A program made the translations under genes and the position numbers. This document shows positions 8,570 to 18,105 of a stretch of DNA of 64,000 nucleotides, in pieces. Below the pieces are notes generated by a model. It worked only from the letters and a program-made list of their open reading frames with translations, searched no databases and was not told where the DNA came from. This stretch comes from Streptomyces genisteinicus (lineage in GTDB: Bacteria; Actinomycetota; Actinomycetes; Streptomycetales; Streptomycetaceae), in the NCBI RefSeq assembly GCF_014489615.1, contig NZ_CP060826.1, positions 1 through 64,000 of the forward strand, written 5' to 3'. Position 1 is the stretch's first letter; the number at the start of each line of letters is the position of its first letter.

Positions 8570-9853
8570 ATGAAAGCCCTGCACACATCCGACTGGCACC
8601 TGGGCCGCACGCTGCAGCGCCGCTCCCGGGACGCCGAGTTCGACGCTGTCCTGGCCGAGATCACGGCCATAGCGGAGAACGTGCAGCCGGACCTGATCGT
8701 GCACAGCGGTGACCTGTTCGACTCCTACCGGCCCGCGCACAAGGACGTCCTGCGCGCGATGCGCTGCCTCAATGGCCTCGCCAGCATCGCCCCCACCGTG
8801 GTCCTGGGCGGCAACCACGACTCCCCCGAGTTGTTCGACCTGCTGAGCTACGTCTGCACCCTGCGGCCGGACGCCAGCCAAAATCGTCTGTGCTTCGTGC
8901 ACAGCTGTGGCGACAGCGACCCTGGGACGGTGCTCGACTTCGCCAGCCGCGACGGACGCGAGCGGATCCGCCTTGCTGCCCTCCCCTACGTGCACCCCAA
9001 CCGCTACCTGCATCTCTTCCCCAACTTCGGGACCACCGAGGGGGCCTACGCGGCTGGCCTGCGCACCCTGCAGGACGGCCTGCTCGCCCGGCTGCGCGAC
9101 GGCTACGCCCCGGACCGGGACGTGCTGCTGTTCACCGCCCACCAGTACGTGGCCAGCGCCGTCCCCGCGCAGAGCGAACGCATGTGGGAGGCGCGCGAGC
9201 CCTACGCCACCGACCCCGCCGCCCTGCCGGCTGTTGCCTACTGCGCGCTGGGCCACATCCACAAGCCGCAGCCGGTCGGGACCGGCCGGCTGCCTGCCCG
9301 CTACGCCGGCAGCCCCCTGCAGATGGACTTCGGCGAGAGCGAGGAGACCAAGAGCGTCACCGTCGTCGAAGCGGGGCCCGGCCGGCGCACCCTCATCACC
9401 CCGCACACCCTGCACGCCGGACGGCGCCTGGCCCATTTCCACGGCACCCTCGAGGAACTGCGGGCCGACGCGGACCAGTACAGCGGCGTCTACCTCAAGG
9501 CCGTCATTCGCAGCGACGAGCCCGTCCTCCGGCTGGGGGACAAGGTCGCCGAGCTCGTGCCCCAGGCAATCGTGGTGAGCATCGAGGAGGACTGCGCAGC
9601 CACCCGCACCAGCGCCCTCACCAGTGCTGACGCGTCCGAGGACGGCACCGTGGACCTCACCGCGACGTTCGGCAGCTACCTCGCCGACCGCGGCACCCCT
9701 GGGCAGAGCGCCGACGAGGTGGTGGCCGCCTTCGCCGACCTCCTCGCCGCGCCGGAGTCCGCGCTGCCCGCCTCCCCCGCCGAGCAACTCCTCACCGAGG
9801 CCCTCGCCACCCCCTGGACCGGCACCGCCGGCAGCCGAACGGAGACGGCATGA
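8570..9853 (+). CDS. sbcD: SbcD-like exonuclease subunit (Mre11 family metallophosphoesterase)
   Basis: This 427-residue nuclease subunit of the SbcCD complex resects double-stranded DNA ends and opens hairpins in an ATP-dependent way in known homologues. All calcineurin-like metal motifs are present: SDWHLG (7-12), GDLFDS (Asp48), GGNHDS (Asn82-His83-Asp84), TAHQYV and ALGHIHKPQ. The length matches the family. A strong GAGGAGA site precedes the ATG. The stop overlaps the sbcC start by four bases (ATGA). Many streptomycetes have a housekeeping sbcCD elsewhere, so this copy beside a Cas4-like nuclease operon may be a specialised second set; that cannot be judged from the window. Confidence 0.9.
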   Translation: MKALHTSDWHLGRTLQRRSRDAEFDAVLAEITAIAENVQPDLIVHSGDLFDSYRPAHKDVLRAMRCLNGLASIAPTVVLGGNHDSPELFDLLSYVCTLRPDASQNRLCFVHSCGDSDPGTVLDFASRDGRERIRLAALPYVHPNRYLHLFPNFGTTEGAYAAGLRTLQDGLLARLRDGYAPDRDVLLFTAHQYVASAVPAQSERMWEAREPYATDPAALPAVAYCALGHIHKPQPVGTGRLPARYAGSPLQMDFGESEETKSVTVVEAGPGRRTLITPHTLHAGRRLAHFHGTLEELRADADQYSGVYLKAVIRSDEPVLRLGDKVAELVPQAIVVSIEEDCAATRTSALTSADASEDGTVDLTATFGSYLADRGTPGQSADEVVAAFADLLAAPESALPASPAEQLLTEALATPWTGTAGSRTETA

Positions 9854-12800
9854 AGATCGTCAGCCTGACCTTCTCGGGCCTGCGCAGCTATCCCGGCACC
9901 TGCGGCCCCCTCGACTTCACCGGCAAGAGCCTCGTCGGCATTCTCGGCGACACCGGCGCCGGCAAGACAAGCCTCCTGGAGGCCATCACCGCCGGCCTGT
10001 ACGGCAGATGCTCCTGGACCGACCGCGCGGCTCAGCTGCGGGCCGACGACTCCCCAACGATGATGATCGACCTGACGTTCGCCGTGGACGGCCGTCAATG
10101 GCGGGTGCATCGCGTCTTCCACGAGACCCGCCCCACCCAGGCACGGCTGACCGGCCCGGACAACAAGAACATCGACGGCGTGCGCGCCGTCGACGACGCC
10201 ATCCGTAGCCTCATCGGCATCGACTACGCCACCTTCCACTCGTCCGTTCTGATCCCGCAGGGCCGCTTCGGCGAACTGCTCAACGCCAACGACGCCGAGC
10301 GCACCCGAATCCTGAAGTCCATTTTCGGCGTCGAAGAGCTCCACCGAGTCCGCCAGCTCGCGCTCGATGCGGCCTCGCACCTCAACGAGCTGCTGCACCA
10401 GGCGGAGCGGGAGAACGACCGGCTGCACGAAGATCCGCGGGCCCAAGCGGTAAACGCACGCGAACGCCACGACCAGGCCCTTGGTGTCGCTGCCGACCTC
10501 GACAACCGCCGGTCCCAGCTGCGTCGGCTGCGCACCGAGGCTGCCCGGGCCAAGCAGCACGCCCGCCTCAGCGCGGGCGCCGCCGCCGCGCTCCAGGAGC
10601 GCCGTATCAGCGACTATCACCGCACCACGGAAGCCGTGCAACAGGCTCAAGCTGAACTGCAGCGTCTAGAGGACAAAAACGCCGCAGCCGAAAGCACCGC
10701 CCAGGCCGACCTCGAAACGGTCACCTCCCAGCAGAACGAGGCGGACTCCGCGGGGCTGGCCGCCGCGGTTCTGGCAGCGGCGGCCCAGGTGCTCAGCGAC
10801 GTGCCCCGTCGGCTGACCACTCTCGAACAAGAGGAGAGCGCGCACACCCGGCTCCTGACCGAACTCGAGACCGAAGAGGAGGCACTGTCCCGGCGCGCCG
10901 CCGACCTGGATGACGAGGACCGGCGGGCCGACGCCCTGCGCAGCCGCGTACGGGATGGTGAGGACGAGGCAGCCGACGCCGGCGAGACTCTGCAGATGCT
11001 GACGGACGCCGTCCGCGCCGGCGTCGAGGCAGCCGGCGCACTGGCCCAGCAGCGGGCCGCCCAGGCCACCACCGACCACAAGCTCAGCGCGCTGCTGCAG
11101 GCACCCCCGGCCGACACGCTGGACGCGGCGCGGACCGAACTACGTCGTGCCCAGGGCATGCTGGAGGACACTCGGCGCAGGGAGGCCGCGCATGCGGCGG
11201 GCAGCGGCCTGGTCGCCGGAGACGGCTGCCCTGTCTGTGTGCAGCCGCTTCCCGGCGATTACCGGCCACCGCAGCCACAGGACGCCGATACCCTCGCGCG
11301 AGCCGAGACGGCGGTAGAGGCAGCCATGGCCGCGCTGACGGCCGCCGAGCGGGAGCACACCCGTCACACCCACGAAGTCGAACTGCTCCGAGCGGCCCTG
11401 AGCGAGCAGCGGCGCAAGGTGCAGCAGGCCACCGACCGGCTGCAGGCAGCCCTGCCCCCGCTTCACGCACACGCCCTGCGGCTGGCGGCCCAGACGGCTC
11501 ATCCCCAGTCGGCGACGTATGCCAAGGAGGTGGAGGACACCGCCGCGGCCGCGTTCTTCGCCCTCGCCGACCCCGCCACACCGGCGGACCACCGGGAGGC
11601 GGCGCTGCACGCTCTGCTCGGCGAGCCCCGCGACCGGGTCACGCAACTGCAGGAGGTAGTCGTCGCTGGCCGAGCCGAGCTAACGCAGGCAGAGACCGCC
11701 CTGGCCGCCAAGCGGGCCTCGCTGACGGCGGACACCCGCGCGGCGGACCGGAGCCGCACGCAAGCACAGCAGGCCCAGCACCATCTGGCAGAAAGGCGGC
11801 TCAGTGTCCTGGCGAGCCTGTCCTCTCTGCCCGGGCCGATCCGCGCGCATCTGCCCCAGCAACCCGACCTCCCCACAGCGCATGATCTGGAGGCCGCCAC
11901 CCAGGCCGTCCGGCAGGAGCAGGACCGTCACGAGGAACTGGCCGAACGGCACGCGGAACTGCGCACGCTGCTGCAATCACTGCTGGCCGAGCGGGAGAAG
12001 CTGGCCGAGCGTAGACGCTGTGAGGTCACCGAACCCCTGCACCGTCTGGAGGCCGGACTACACCGGTGGGCAGACAGCGCGCGCAGCGCAGCCGAGCTGA
12101 TCGAGGAAGGACAGCGCCCGGCACTCACCCGCCCTCACGGAACCGGTGATGCAACAACCACCCAGGAGTACGCCGCCGCCCTTGAAACGTTCACCACGCG
12201 GCTGCTGGCATCCCTCGACGAGCACGAAACCGTCGCGCGGGCGGCCATGGCAGACCTGGCCGCCCAGCTTGCCGTGCACGCCGACGCACTGGCCGCCACC
12301 TACCCCTGCATCGCCGCCGCGCTGGTCGCCCCCGGCACGGACCCCCTGGGCCCCGAGCTGCTGGACAGCCTGACCAGCCAGGCCGGAACCCTCCGCAGCG
12401 AGGCCGCCCGCGCGCTGCGGGAAGAGAAGGACGCCCTGTCCCAGATCCCGCATAAGGACCGCCTCATGACGGCGATCGACGCCGGACAGCGCCAGAAGGC
12501 CGCATGGCAGACCGTGGCCGCGCACCTAACGGACGGAAAGTTCCCCGGTCACCTCACCGACCTGCGGACCCGCGCGCTGCTCGCACACGGCAGTGAGCTG
12601 CTGCAGCAGTTGTCCGGAGGACGGCTGGGCTTCGCCGACAACTTCGACATCGTCAACCTCGGAAGCCACAACCGCCGCAGCTCGCGCACCCTCTCCGGCG
12701 GCGAGACCTTCCAGGCTTCCCTCGCCCTATCCCTCGCTCTGATGGAAATGCACAGCCGCAGCGGCACCCGTCTGGAGAGCCTCTTCCTCGACGAAGGCTT

Positions 12801-13032
12801 CGGCACCCTGGACACCGCCGCCCTCGACAGCGCCCTGCAGGTCCTGCGCACCCAGGTCGGCCCCGACAAGCTGCTCGCCGTCATCAGCCACCTGCGCCCC
12901 GTCGCCGAGACTGTCAACGACGTCCTATGGGTGGAGAAGGATCACCGCGGCTCCCGGGCCCGCTGGCTTACCGCGGCCGAGCGCGACTCCCTCGTCCGCG
13001 ACGACCTGTACAACCTGACGGACCCGGCATGA
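9850..13032 (+). CDS. sbcC: SbcC-like SMC/Rad50 ATPase
   Basis: This 1060-residue partner of SbcD has Walker A GDTGAGKTS near the N-terminus and two long coiled-coil arms rich in Ala, Glu, Arg and Gln. A zinc hook, GCPVC, sits at the apex (Cys460 and Cys463). The ABC signature is LSGGE (about 948-952), followed by Walker B SLFLDEGFGTLD (Asp981-Glu982) and a terminal SHLRPVAE switch block. All functional elements are intact, so an active Rad50-type ATPase is expected. Its start overlaps the sbcD stop. It binds DNA ends through its head domains and regulates the nuclease subunit; this is family knowledge. Confidence 0.9.
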   Translation: MKIVSLTFSGLRSYPGTCGPLDFTGKSLVGILGDTGAGKTSLLEAITAGLYGRCSWTDRAAQLRADDSPTMMIDLTFAVDGRQWRVHRVFHETRPTQARLTGPDNKNIDGVRAVDDAIRSLIGIDYATFHSSVLIPQGRFGELLNANDAERTRILKSIFGVEELHRVRQLALDAASHLNELLHQAERENDRLHEDPRAQAVNARERHDQALGVAADLDNRRSQLRRLRTEAARAKQHARLSAGAAAALQERRISDYHRTTEAVQQAQAELQRLEDKNAAAESTAQADLETVTSQQNEADSAGLAAAVLAAAAQVLSDVPRRLTTLEQEESAHTRLLTELETEEEALSRRAADLDDEDRRADALRSRVRDGEDEAADAGETLQMLTDAVRAGVEAAGALAQQRAAQATTDHKLSALLQAPPADTLDAARTELRRAQGMLEDTRRREAAHAAGSGLVAGDGCPVCVQPLPGDYRPPQPQDADTLARAETAVEAAMAALTAAEREHTRHTHEVELLRAALSEQRRKVQQATDRLQAALPPLHAHALRLAAQTAHPQSATYAKEVEDTAAAAFFALADPATPADHREAALHALLGEPRDRVTQLQEVVVAGRAELTQAETALAAKRASLTADTRAADRSRTQAQQAQHHLAERRLSVLASLSSLPGPIRAHLPQQPDLPTAHDLEAATQAVRQEQDRHEELAERHAELRTLLQSLLAEREKLAERRRCEVTEPLHRLEAGLHRWADSARSAAELIEEGQRPALTRPHGTGDATTTQEYAAALETFTTRLLASLDEHETVARAAMADLAAQLAVHADALAATYPCIAAALVAPGTDPLGPELLDSLTSQAGTLRSEAARALREEKDALSQIPHKDRLMTAIDAGQRQKAAWQTVAAHLTDGKFPGHLTDLRTRALLAHGSELLQQLSGGRLGFADNFDIVNLGSHNRRSSRTLSGGETFQASLALSLALMEMHSRSGTRLESLFLDEGFGTLDTAALDSALQVLRTQVGPDKLLAVISHLRPVAETVNDVLWVEKDHRGSRARWLTAAERDSLVRDDLYNLTDPA

Positions 13033-13224
13033 CCCTCGTCATATTTCATGCACCGAATGAATAGTACTTGAGGCGCCATTTGAGATCGACACCTGAGCCT
13101 ACCTGGCGTAATCCCTTCAATACATGTTACTGAATCCCATGTAGAGCTCTGGTGACAAAGATGATTCTGGAGGTTGTGGCCACAATCCCGGGGTCATCAA
13201 CCTAACGTGATTAGAGGGATTCAC

Positions 13225-14208
13225 ATGAGCGAGCCTGCCTGCTTGCACCACGAGTGTCCACGAACCGTCTACTACCGGGGCCTGTGTTACCGCCACTATC
13301 GAGAAATCCTGGCCGCGCGCCCTGCAGAACCCAAGCGCCGGGCACCACGCCGCCCCCGTCAAGCGCTCACCTGCCCTGCATGCGGCTCAGATTTCAAAGG
13401 CACCTACGCGCAGTACACAGCCGTCGAATCCGGTCGACTCGCCTACTGCTCACGAACATGCCAGAAGTCGGCCACACGAATGGCCGACGTAGTTTGCTCG
13501 CGGTGCGGAACGACATTCCAGCGAAACCCGACGAGAATCCCTGCCTCAGGGGTCGTCTACTGCGGCATTGTGTGTCGAAATATGTCCGGCAGCACCCGCC
13601 AAGGCGCAGTGGTTCCCTGCGAGGAGTGCGGTAAGGAACGTTACCTGAGTCCGTCGCTGGTAGGTGTGCGGCGTTTTTGCTCAACCAAGTGCAAAAGCGC
13701 GAGCCGCCAAGTTGAATGTGTCTGCAAACGGTGCGGCAAGGTGACAAAGCGGAAGAGTTCGCTCGCCACCATCTACTGCTCCCGCGAATGCGCGCTGGCG
13801 GCTAAGCGGGAGGAAGCACGTGGTTCTCTCAACCCCGACGGCTACCGGATGATCTCACAGGGTTTCGGAAATTCCCCTAAAGGAGAGCACCGCATTGAAA
13901 TCGAAAAAATCCTCGGCCGCCCCCTACTCCCGACCGAGCAGGTGCACCATGTCAACGGGGTCAGGCACGACAACCGCACCGACGGACCGCTAGTGATGGA
14001 CGAACGAGGGCGGCTCCGGTCCGGGAATCTCGAACTGTGGTCACATGCTCACCCACGGGGCCAAGAGATAGGCCCGAAGCTGGAGTACGCGCGTGGCTTG
14101 CTAGCCTTGTACGGAACACAGGAAGAGCGCGAAACTTATATGGCATTCCTGGAGTACGTAGTGAACGCTGAAGGTGCGGAACTGGCTGAGGACACCCGAT
14201 CTGTCTGA
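13225..14208 (+). CDS. HNH endonuclease with N-terminal array of zinc-binding modules
   Basis: This is a 327-residue protein. An N-terminal CxxxxC / CxxHY finger (about residues 5-25) is followed by four similar zinc modules of the form CxxCG with a distal YCSxxC or FCSxxC pair (CPACGSDF, CSRCGTTF, CEECGKER, CKRCGKVT). A C-terminal HNH domain of the homing or phage type follows: HRIEIEKILGRPL, the catalytic QVHHVNGVRHDNR, and NLELWSHAHPRGQ. The ATG at 13225 has AGAGGG upstream; the frame opens further upstream at 13174 without a good site. Base composition is clearly less GC-rich than the neighbours, which suggests recent acquisition. A mobile or phage-derived nuclease is likely; specificity is unknown. 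Confidence 0.8.
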   Translation: MSEPACLHHECPRTVYYRGLCYRHYREILAARPAEPKRRAPRRPRQALTCPACGSDFKGTYAQYTAVESGRLAYCSRTCQKSATRMADVVCSRCGTTFQRNPTRIPASGVVYCGIVCRNMSGSTRQGAVVPCEECGKERYLSPSLVGVRRFCSTKCKSASRQVECVCKRCGKVTKRKSSLATIYCSRECALAAKREEARGSLNPDGYRMISQGFGNSPKGEHRIEIEKILGRPLLPTEQVHHVNGVRHDNRTDGPLVMDERGRLRSGNLELWSHAHPRGQEIGPKLEYARGLLALYGTQEERETYMAFLEYVVNAEGAELAEDTRSV

Positions 14209-14499
14209 CCGGCGTCGGCTGCCTCATGCAGGGTGGCGCCCAGGCGGATCAAGAACCGCATCAGGTTCGCCGCGTGATGGGAGTAGAAGTTGAGGATCTC
14301 CAGTTGCCGGGTGTCGGGGATGTGCTCGTAGTCGGCTCATGAGCCCCACAGGGCTACCCAGGCGACGTCACCGAGGGCCGGCACGAGAAACCCCACCTGC
14401 CGGCGCAGCCGCGACAGCGTCCCCGTGGAGGCTGTGCTCGAGGGGGAGGAGCCCCCGAAGATGCTCGGCCCGCGCCACGGTGTTCGCCGCCGGCCACAT
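14209..14499 (-). pseudogene. Broken small Streptomyces hypothetical gene (DUF6415-like)
   Basis: From ATG 14499 one frame reads ANTVARAEHLRGLLPLEHSL, then the reading continues in a second frame with LSRLRRQVGFLVPALGDVAW. An in-frame TGA at 14337-14339 interrupts it before ADYEHIPDTRQLEILNFY. It overlaps the 3' end region of the HNH gene on the other strand. The order of blocks resembles small Streptomyces proteins that I associate with DUF6415, but that name is a guess. One frameshift and one stop make it a pseudogene. Confidence 0.45.
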
Positions 14500-14551
14500 C
14501 AACGGCCTGCCCGCAGCACGTCCGAAGGTCGACTGGCCTGCTGCCCGTTGG

Positions 14552-14902
14552 TCAGATGATGCCGAGGGCCGCGTCGGCGCCGCAGTGCGCACACGCCTCG
14601 ACGCCATCGGCCGCGGCCCGGGCCGCGACGTCGCGCGTGACCGCGTGCACGCGGGTGCCGGCCACATGGCAGCCGCCGACATGGACGTAGAGACGGGGCC
14701 GGTCGGCGCCGATACCGGTCTCGACCACCCAGTCCGGCACCGCGGGCGCGGCCGCGGCACCTCGGCAGCGCTCCACGTCCCAGCGGTCCAGGTCGGCGAT
14801 GCGGTCCCGGACCCGCTGGAAGGACAGCTGGAGCCACAGCTCCAGGACGCGGAGCCGGTCGGCGTCCGCAGGCAGATCCCGCACCGGCCGGTCCTTCGTC
14901 AT
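14552..14902 (-). CDS. DUF6233 family protein
   Basis: This 116-residue protein has an amphipathic N-terminal helix (LRVLELWLQLSFQRVRDRIA) followed by the typical family end: PDWVVETGIG, RLYVHVGGCHVAGTRVHAV, and EACAHCGADAALGI. The conserved GxCH and CAHC residues could bind a metal. The family is common on Streptomyces chromosomes and mobile elements and has no known function. The gene appears intact although its neighbours on both sides are broken. Confidence 0.7.
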   Translation of the reverse strand: MTKDRPVRDLPADADRLRVLELWLQLSFQRVRDRIADLDRWDVERCRGAAAAPAVPDWVVETGIGADRPRLYVHVGGCHVAGTRVHAVTRDVAARAAADGVEACAHCGADAALGII

Positions 14903-14917
14903 CCGGCGTCCCGGTAG

Positions 14918-15702
14918 GTGGCAGCGGGGCCGAACCGGAGCGCGCGGGGACCGGCGCAGTTCGTCGACGGCACCTGGGCGACGTACCGCAACGACGCCGA
15001 CGGCAACGGCAGGGTGGACCCGTTCGACGTCGGCGACGCTGTGACCGCCCAAGGCCGCTACATGTGCTCCCTGCTCGGCGACGCCAAGGCCTCCGGCCTC
15101 AAGGACGACGTCCGCCGCCTGGCGCTCGCCGGCTACAACGCAAACTGGGGCGCCGTCGAGCACTACCGCGGCGTCCCGCCCAAGTCCTTCTCCGACGGGC
15201 AGACCTTCTATTACGTCAAAGACATCATGGAGATGATGAAGGACTACGAGGGTGCTCCCCTGCTGAACGTGGGCGGCAGCGGCGCCAGCTCGCAGGCGCT
15301 GCGCCGGGCCGCCGCCCGGATCGGCACCCCGTACGCCTATGGCGGCGGACCGGCCGGTCCCGGCCGCGGCAACGGCTACGTTCGCGGGCGCTACGTAGCC
15401 TCCTCCACCGTCGGCTTCGACTGCAGCCGCCTGGGCCAGTACGCCTACTGGCCCCACACCCAGCTCCCCCGCACCGCCGCCGCCCAGTACCAGGCCACAG
15501 CTCACCGGCCCGTAACCCGCGGTGAAATCCGTCTGGGTGACCTGCTCTTCTGGGCTCGCCGGAACGCCTTCATCTACCACGTCGGCCTCTACGCGGGCGA
15601 CGGCCGGGTCCTCCACGCGCCCCGCACCGGCCGCAGGTCGAAGTGGTCGCACTCGACTCCGCCATGCCGGCCAGCGACTACCGCGGGGCCACTCGGGTCT
15701 GA
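14918..15702 (+). pseudogene. Cell-wall hydrolase remnant: lytic transglycosylase piece plus NlpC/P60 domain
   Basis: The first part (GPAQFVDGTWATYRNDADGN to GYNANWGAVEHY) is the C-terminal half of a lytic transglycosylase domain whose catalytic N-terminal part is missing. The NlpC/P60 domain follows with catalytic Cys in FDCSRLGQY and His in YHVGLYAG. After RTGR the frame is lost: restoring one missing base near 15636 gives QVEVVALDSAMPASDYRG and a stop at 15700-15702, as in intact relatives. The gene is therefore truncated at the 5' end and frameshifted near the 3' end. Such bifunctional wall hydrolases usually belong to conjugative elements, so this may be debris of one. Confidence 0.7.
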
Positions 15703-16686
15703 AGAACGCGGACCAGAGCCAACTCTGCGGCCCTTTCCTCAGCCGGTTTCCCTCTCCCCACCCCAGCGAGCCTCGTACGCCTCCGCTTGACGATCCGCTG
15801 CCTTTTCACCTCGGGATCGCTGGCAAGGTTCAGCGGCAGCTGCGTAGCCGAATCGAACGTGGTCGACAGAAGCTGGCTAACAGTCAGGTCCGCCGCTACG
15901 CGCTCACCAACCAGATTCGCCCCACGAAGAATGAGGCCTCCCACCTGAGCATCTTGGAAGTTCGCCGCGGAAAGGAGTGTCTCCTCCAGGTCCGCACTCC
16001 TGAGGTCCGCCCCGTGAAACTCGGTACCGAACAGGTTTGCGCCCCGGAGTCGTGCGCCGCGCAGGTCGACTCTCCAGAGGGCGGTGAAGGACAGGTCCAG
16101 CTGAGTTTCCGACCTGTTCGGGCGCCGGCCGAGGACCGTAAGCGCTGCCTGCACGTCGTCCTTCGGCCCCGGGATATCCAACTCCCCGGACATAGCCGCC
16201 ACTTCGGGATCCGGGACTGGGGAGTGCTGGCGTACGAAGGCCGCGAGCACTTGGACCACCGTGTCGTGGTCCTTTTCGGAGTCGCGCATGATGCGCTCCA
16301 GCGCGTAGATCCCGCTCGGTCAGCCTCGGCCCGTCGTCCCGCGAATCACGTGCAGACAGGAGCTTGATCGCTTCGACGTATCTGCCAGTCACCTGGTCTT
16401 CCCGGGTGAGTTCTGCCTGCTCACGGTCCTTCGCCCGGGTGTGCTCCAACTGCTCCAGGGCGTGCTGGTGGTTTCGGTGTGTGTAGAACAGACCGATCCC
16501 GGCTGTGACTGCAACGCCGAGGGCGACCAGCATCGTTCGAAAGCCCGTGATAACCACGCCGTCAGCCGGCTGGAGGTCCTTCTTCCGAAGATGTGCACCG
16601 TCGAACAGCCACGGTCCCTTCCAGATCAGGACCACGTACAGACCGAGGGCTATGAGGGCCAGCCCTCCCCACAGGAACTTCTTCAT
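15678..16686 (-). pseudogene. Membrane-anchored pentapeptide-repeat protein, frameshifted
   Basis: The N-terminal part, starting at ATG 16686 (MKKFLWGGLALIALGLYVVL), has two membrane segments and a charged helix ending VTGRYVEAIKLLSARD. Near 16320 the frame is lost. The continuation is in another frame (IYALERIMRDSEKDHDTVV, then the pentapeptide repeats DLRGARLRGANLFGTEFHGADL and so on). Intact homologues join these two pieces through LGGIYALERI, so a few bases were lost at the junction. The C-terminus overlaps the convergent wall-hydrolase remnant by 25 bases. Intact family members are membrane proteins of unknown role. Confidence 0.7.
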
Positions 16687-16784
16687 CACTGTCGTCACGT
16701 CGAGAAGTATGACTGCGACCGCCAAGACACAGCGGGCGGCGGCGCTCTTGGCGTCGATGGGCAGCGTAGATCTGCAAGGTGGGC

Positions 16785-17115
16785 ATGATGCGGGGCATGG
16801 ATGCACACGAGATCCTCAAGAAGGCCCGAGACTTCCAGGCCGCGAAGCAGGCCGCCGTGGCCCCGCTGGCGGAACTCCTCGCCACCCGGATCCGGTTGCA
16901 GAGCGAGTTCGCCGAGACCGAAGTCCCGTACCGGAAAAGCCTACGCCGTAGCGGCGGCATCAGGGTGGTCTCCGGCCGAGCTGACCGCGATCGGTGCCAC
17001 CGAGCCGACAGCGCGGCCCCGAAACCGGCGGGCGAAGTCCACCAGCAAGGCTGCCCCTGCCGGTGCGAGCGACCCGAGCTCGGAGATTCCCGCGCAGTCC
17101 CCCGTCAACGCCTGA
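16785..17115 (+). pseudogene. Small hypothetical protein split by a frameshift in an A-run
   Basis: The first frame reads MDAHEILKKARDFQAAKQ and runs to EVPYRK. One extra A in AAAA at about 16936-16939 shifts it. In the next frame the protein continues AYAVAAASGWSPAELTAIG to a natural end at 17115. Fusing the two gives an approximately 110-residue protein with an N-terminal helix and a C-terminal WSPAEL block followed by a basic tail. No function is known. A homopolymer-length sequencing error would explain this as well as a real mutation. Confidence 0.55.
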
Positions 17116-17304
17116 CATCGTCTGTTCACCCGGCCAGGTTCTACTTGCCGGGCGGCTGGGTTTCAGACCGGAATCCGTCACATGGCATGCGTGGACGGCG
17201 CCGCCGCCGACAGCGGGCCGTCCGGGCGGTGAAAGACGGCCAGCGGCGGAGGAAGGCCGGTTCGTGGCGGGCGCCCATGCCCCGGCTGCGGGCTAACAAG
17301 GCAT

Positions 17305-17329
17305 GGGGCGGCCCAAGACGAGCCGCCCC
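17305..17329. terminator. Bidirectional hairpin terminator
   Basis: GGGGCGGC pairs with GCCGCCCC across a 9-base loop. It lies between the convergent ends of the small hypothetical gene (to 17115) and the membrane protein gene (from 17347). Confidence 0.6.
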
Positions 17330-17346
17330 TCGGGACCTTCTACTGG

Positions 17347-17559
17347 CTACGAGCGGTTGACGTAAGCCACTGCCGTGAGCCCGAGAGTGGCGGACGCGAC
17401 GAGCGCTACGCCGCCGGTGCCGATAGCTCCCAGCACTGACATGCCGATGGACGCCATGAAGATTCCCGCGGCAAGGCCAACGACAGAGGCCGCGAGGAAG
17501 ACAATCAGAACTTGGTAGACCCGGTGATTGCACACCGGCGACGGCGGGGGTGTCCCCAT
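17347..17559 (-). CDS. Small two-segment membrane protein
   Basis: This 70-residue protein consists mostly of two hydrophobic helices (VYQVLIVFLAASVVGLAAG and an Ala/Gly/Val-rich second segment ending LGLTAVAYV). The ATG at 17559 is chosen because CGGAGG lies seven bases before it. A longer frame to 17637 lacks such a site. No family is recognised, and its role in the membrane is unknown. Confidence 0.6.
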   Translation of the reverse strand: MGTPPPSPVCNHRVYQVLIVFLAASVVGLAAGIFMASIGMSVLGAIGTGGVALVASATLGLTAVAYVNRS

Positions 17560-18105
17560 GAGATGCCTCCGAGATACGGGTGCATCGATTGGTCGGACGT
17601 GAGGCAGCACCGAGCGGATCAGCACCAAACCGGCCATCGATGCGTGAGCACAGACGGTCTTGCCGGACTGCGATCAGCAGTCCGAACCGCCGATCCCCCA
17701 GACCGGCGACGTTTGATACGAAACTCGCTCTCCCGTCTGTGCTTGGCGGCTCTCGTGCCGCAAATCCCCGCACCGGCTCAGCCCCCCAGGCCAACCAGTA
17801 CGCCTCGCGCTGCATAGTACTACCTTCGACGCGCAAGGGGGCTGCCCTTCACTGGAGTTGATGTCCATTGCTTGCCCCCGTTACTGACGTAGCTGCCCGC
17901 CTGAGCCGGCAGTAGACCATTTTGTCGCAGCCCGCGACCAGGCACTCCGGTGCGCTGAACTGCGGATGGTCGCGCGGGATGAACAGCAGCCTGACCTGAG
18001 GGTCTCAGCCCATGAGCTGCAGAAAATCCGGGCTGATCGCCTCGCGCAGGGAACCGGTAAGCTCGCCCGCCGCGGGCTCGGCGGAGACGACGGCGTGGAT
18101 CATGG
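17560..18105. other. Intergenic region without recognised gene
   Basis: These 546 bases lie between the small membrane protein and an integrase remnant. No ORF with typical codon bias, repeat or strong hairpin was found. It is part of a zone of decayed genes. Confidence 0.4.
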
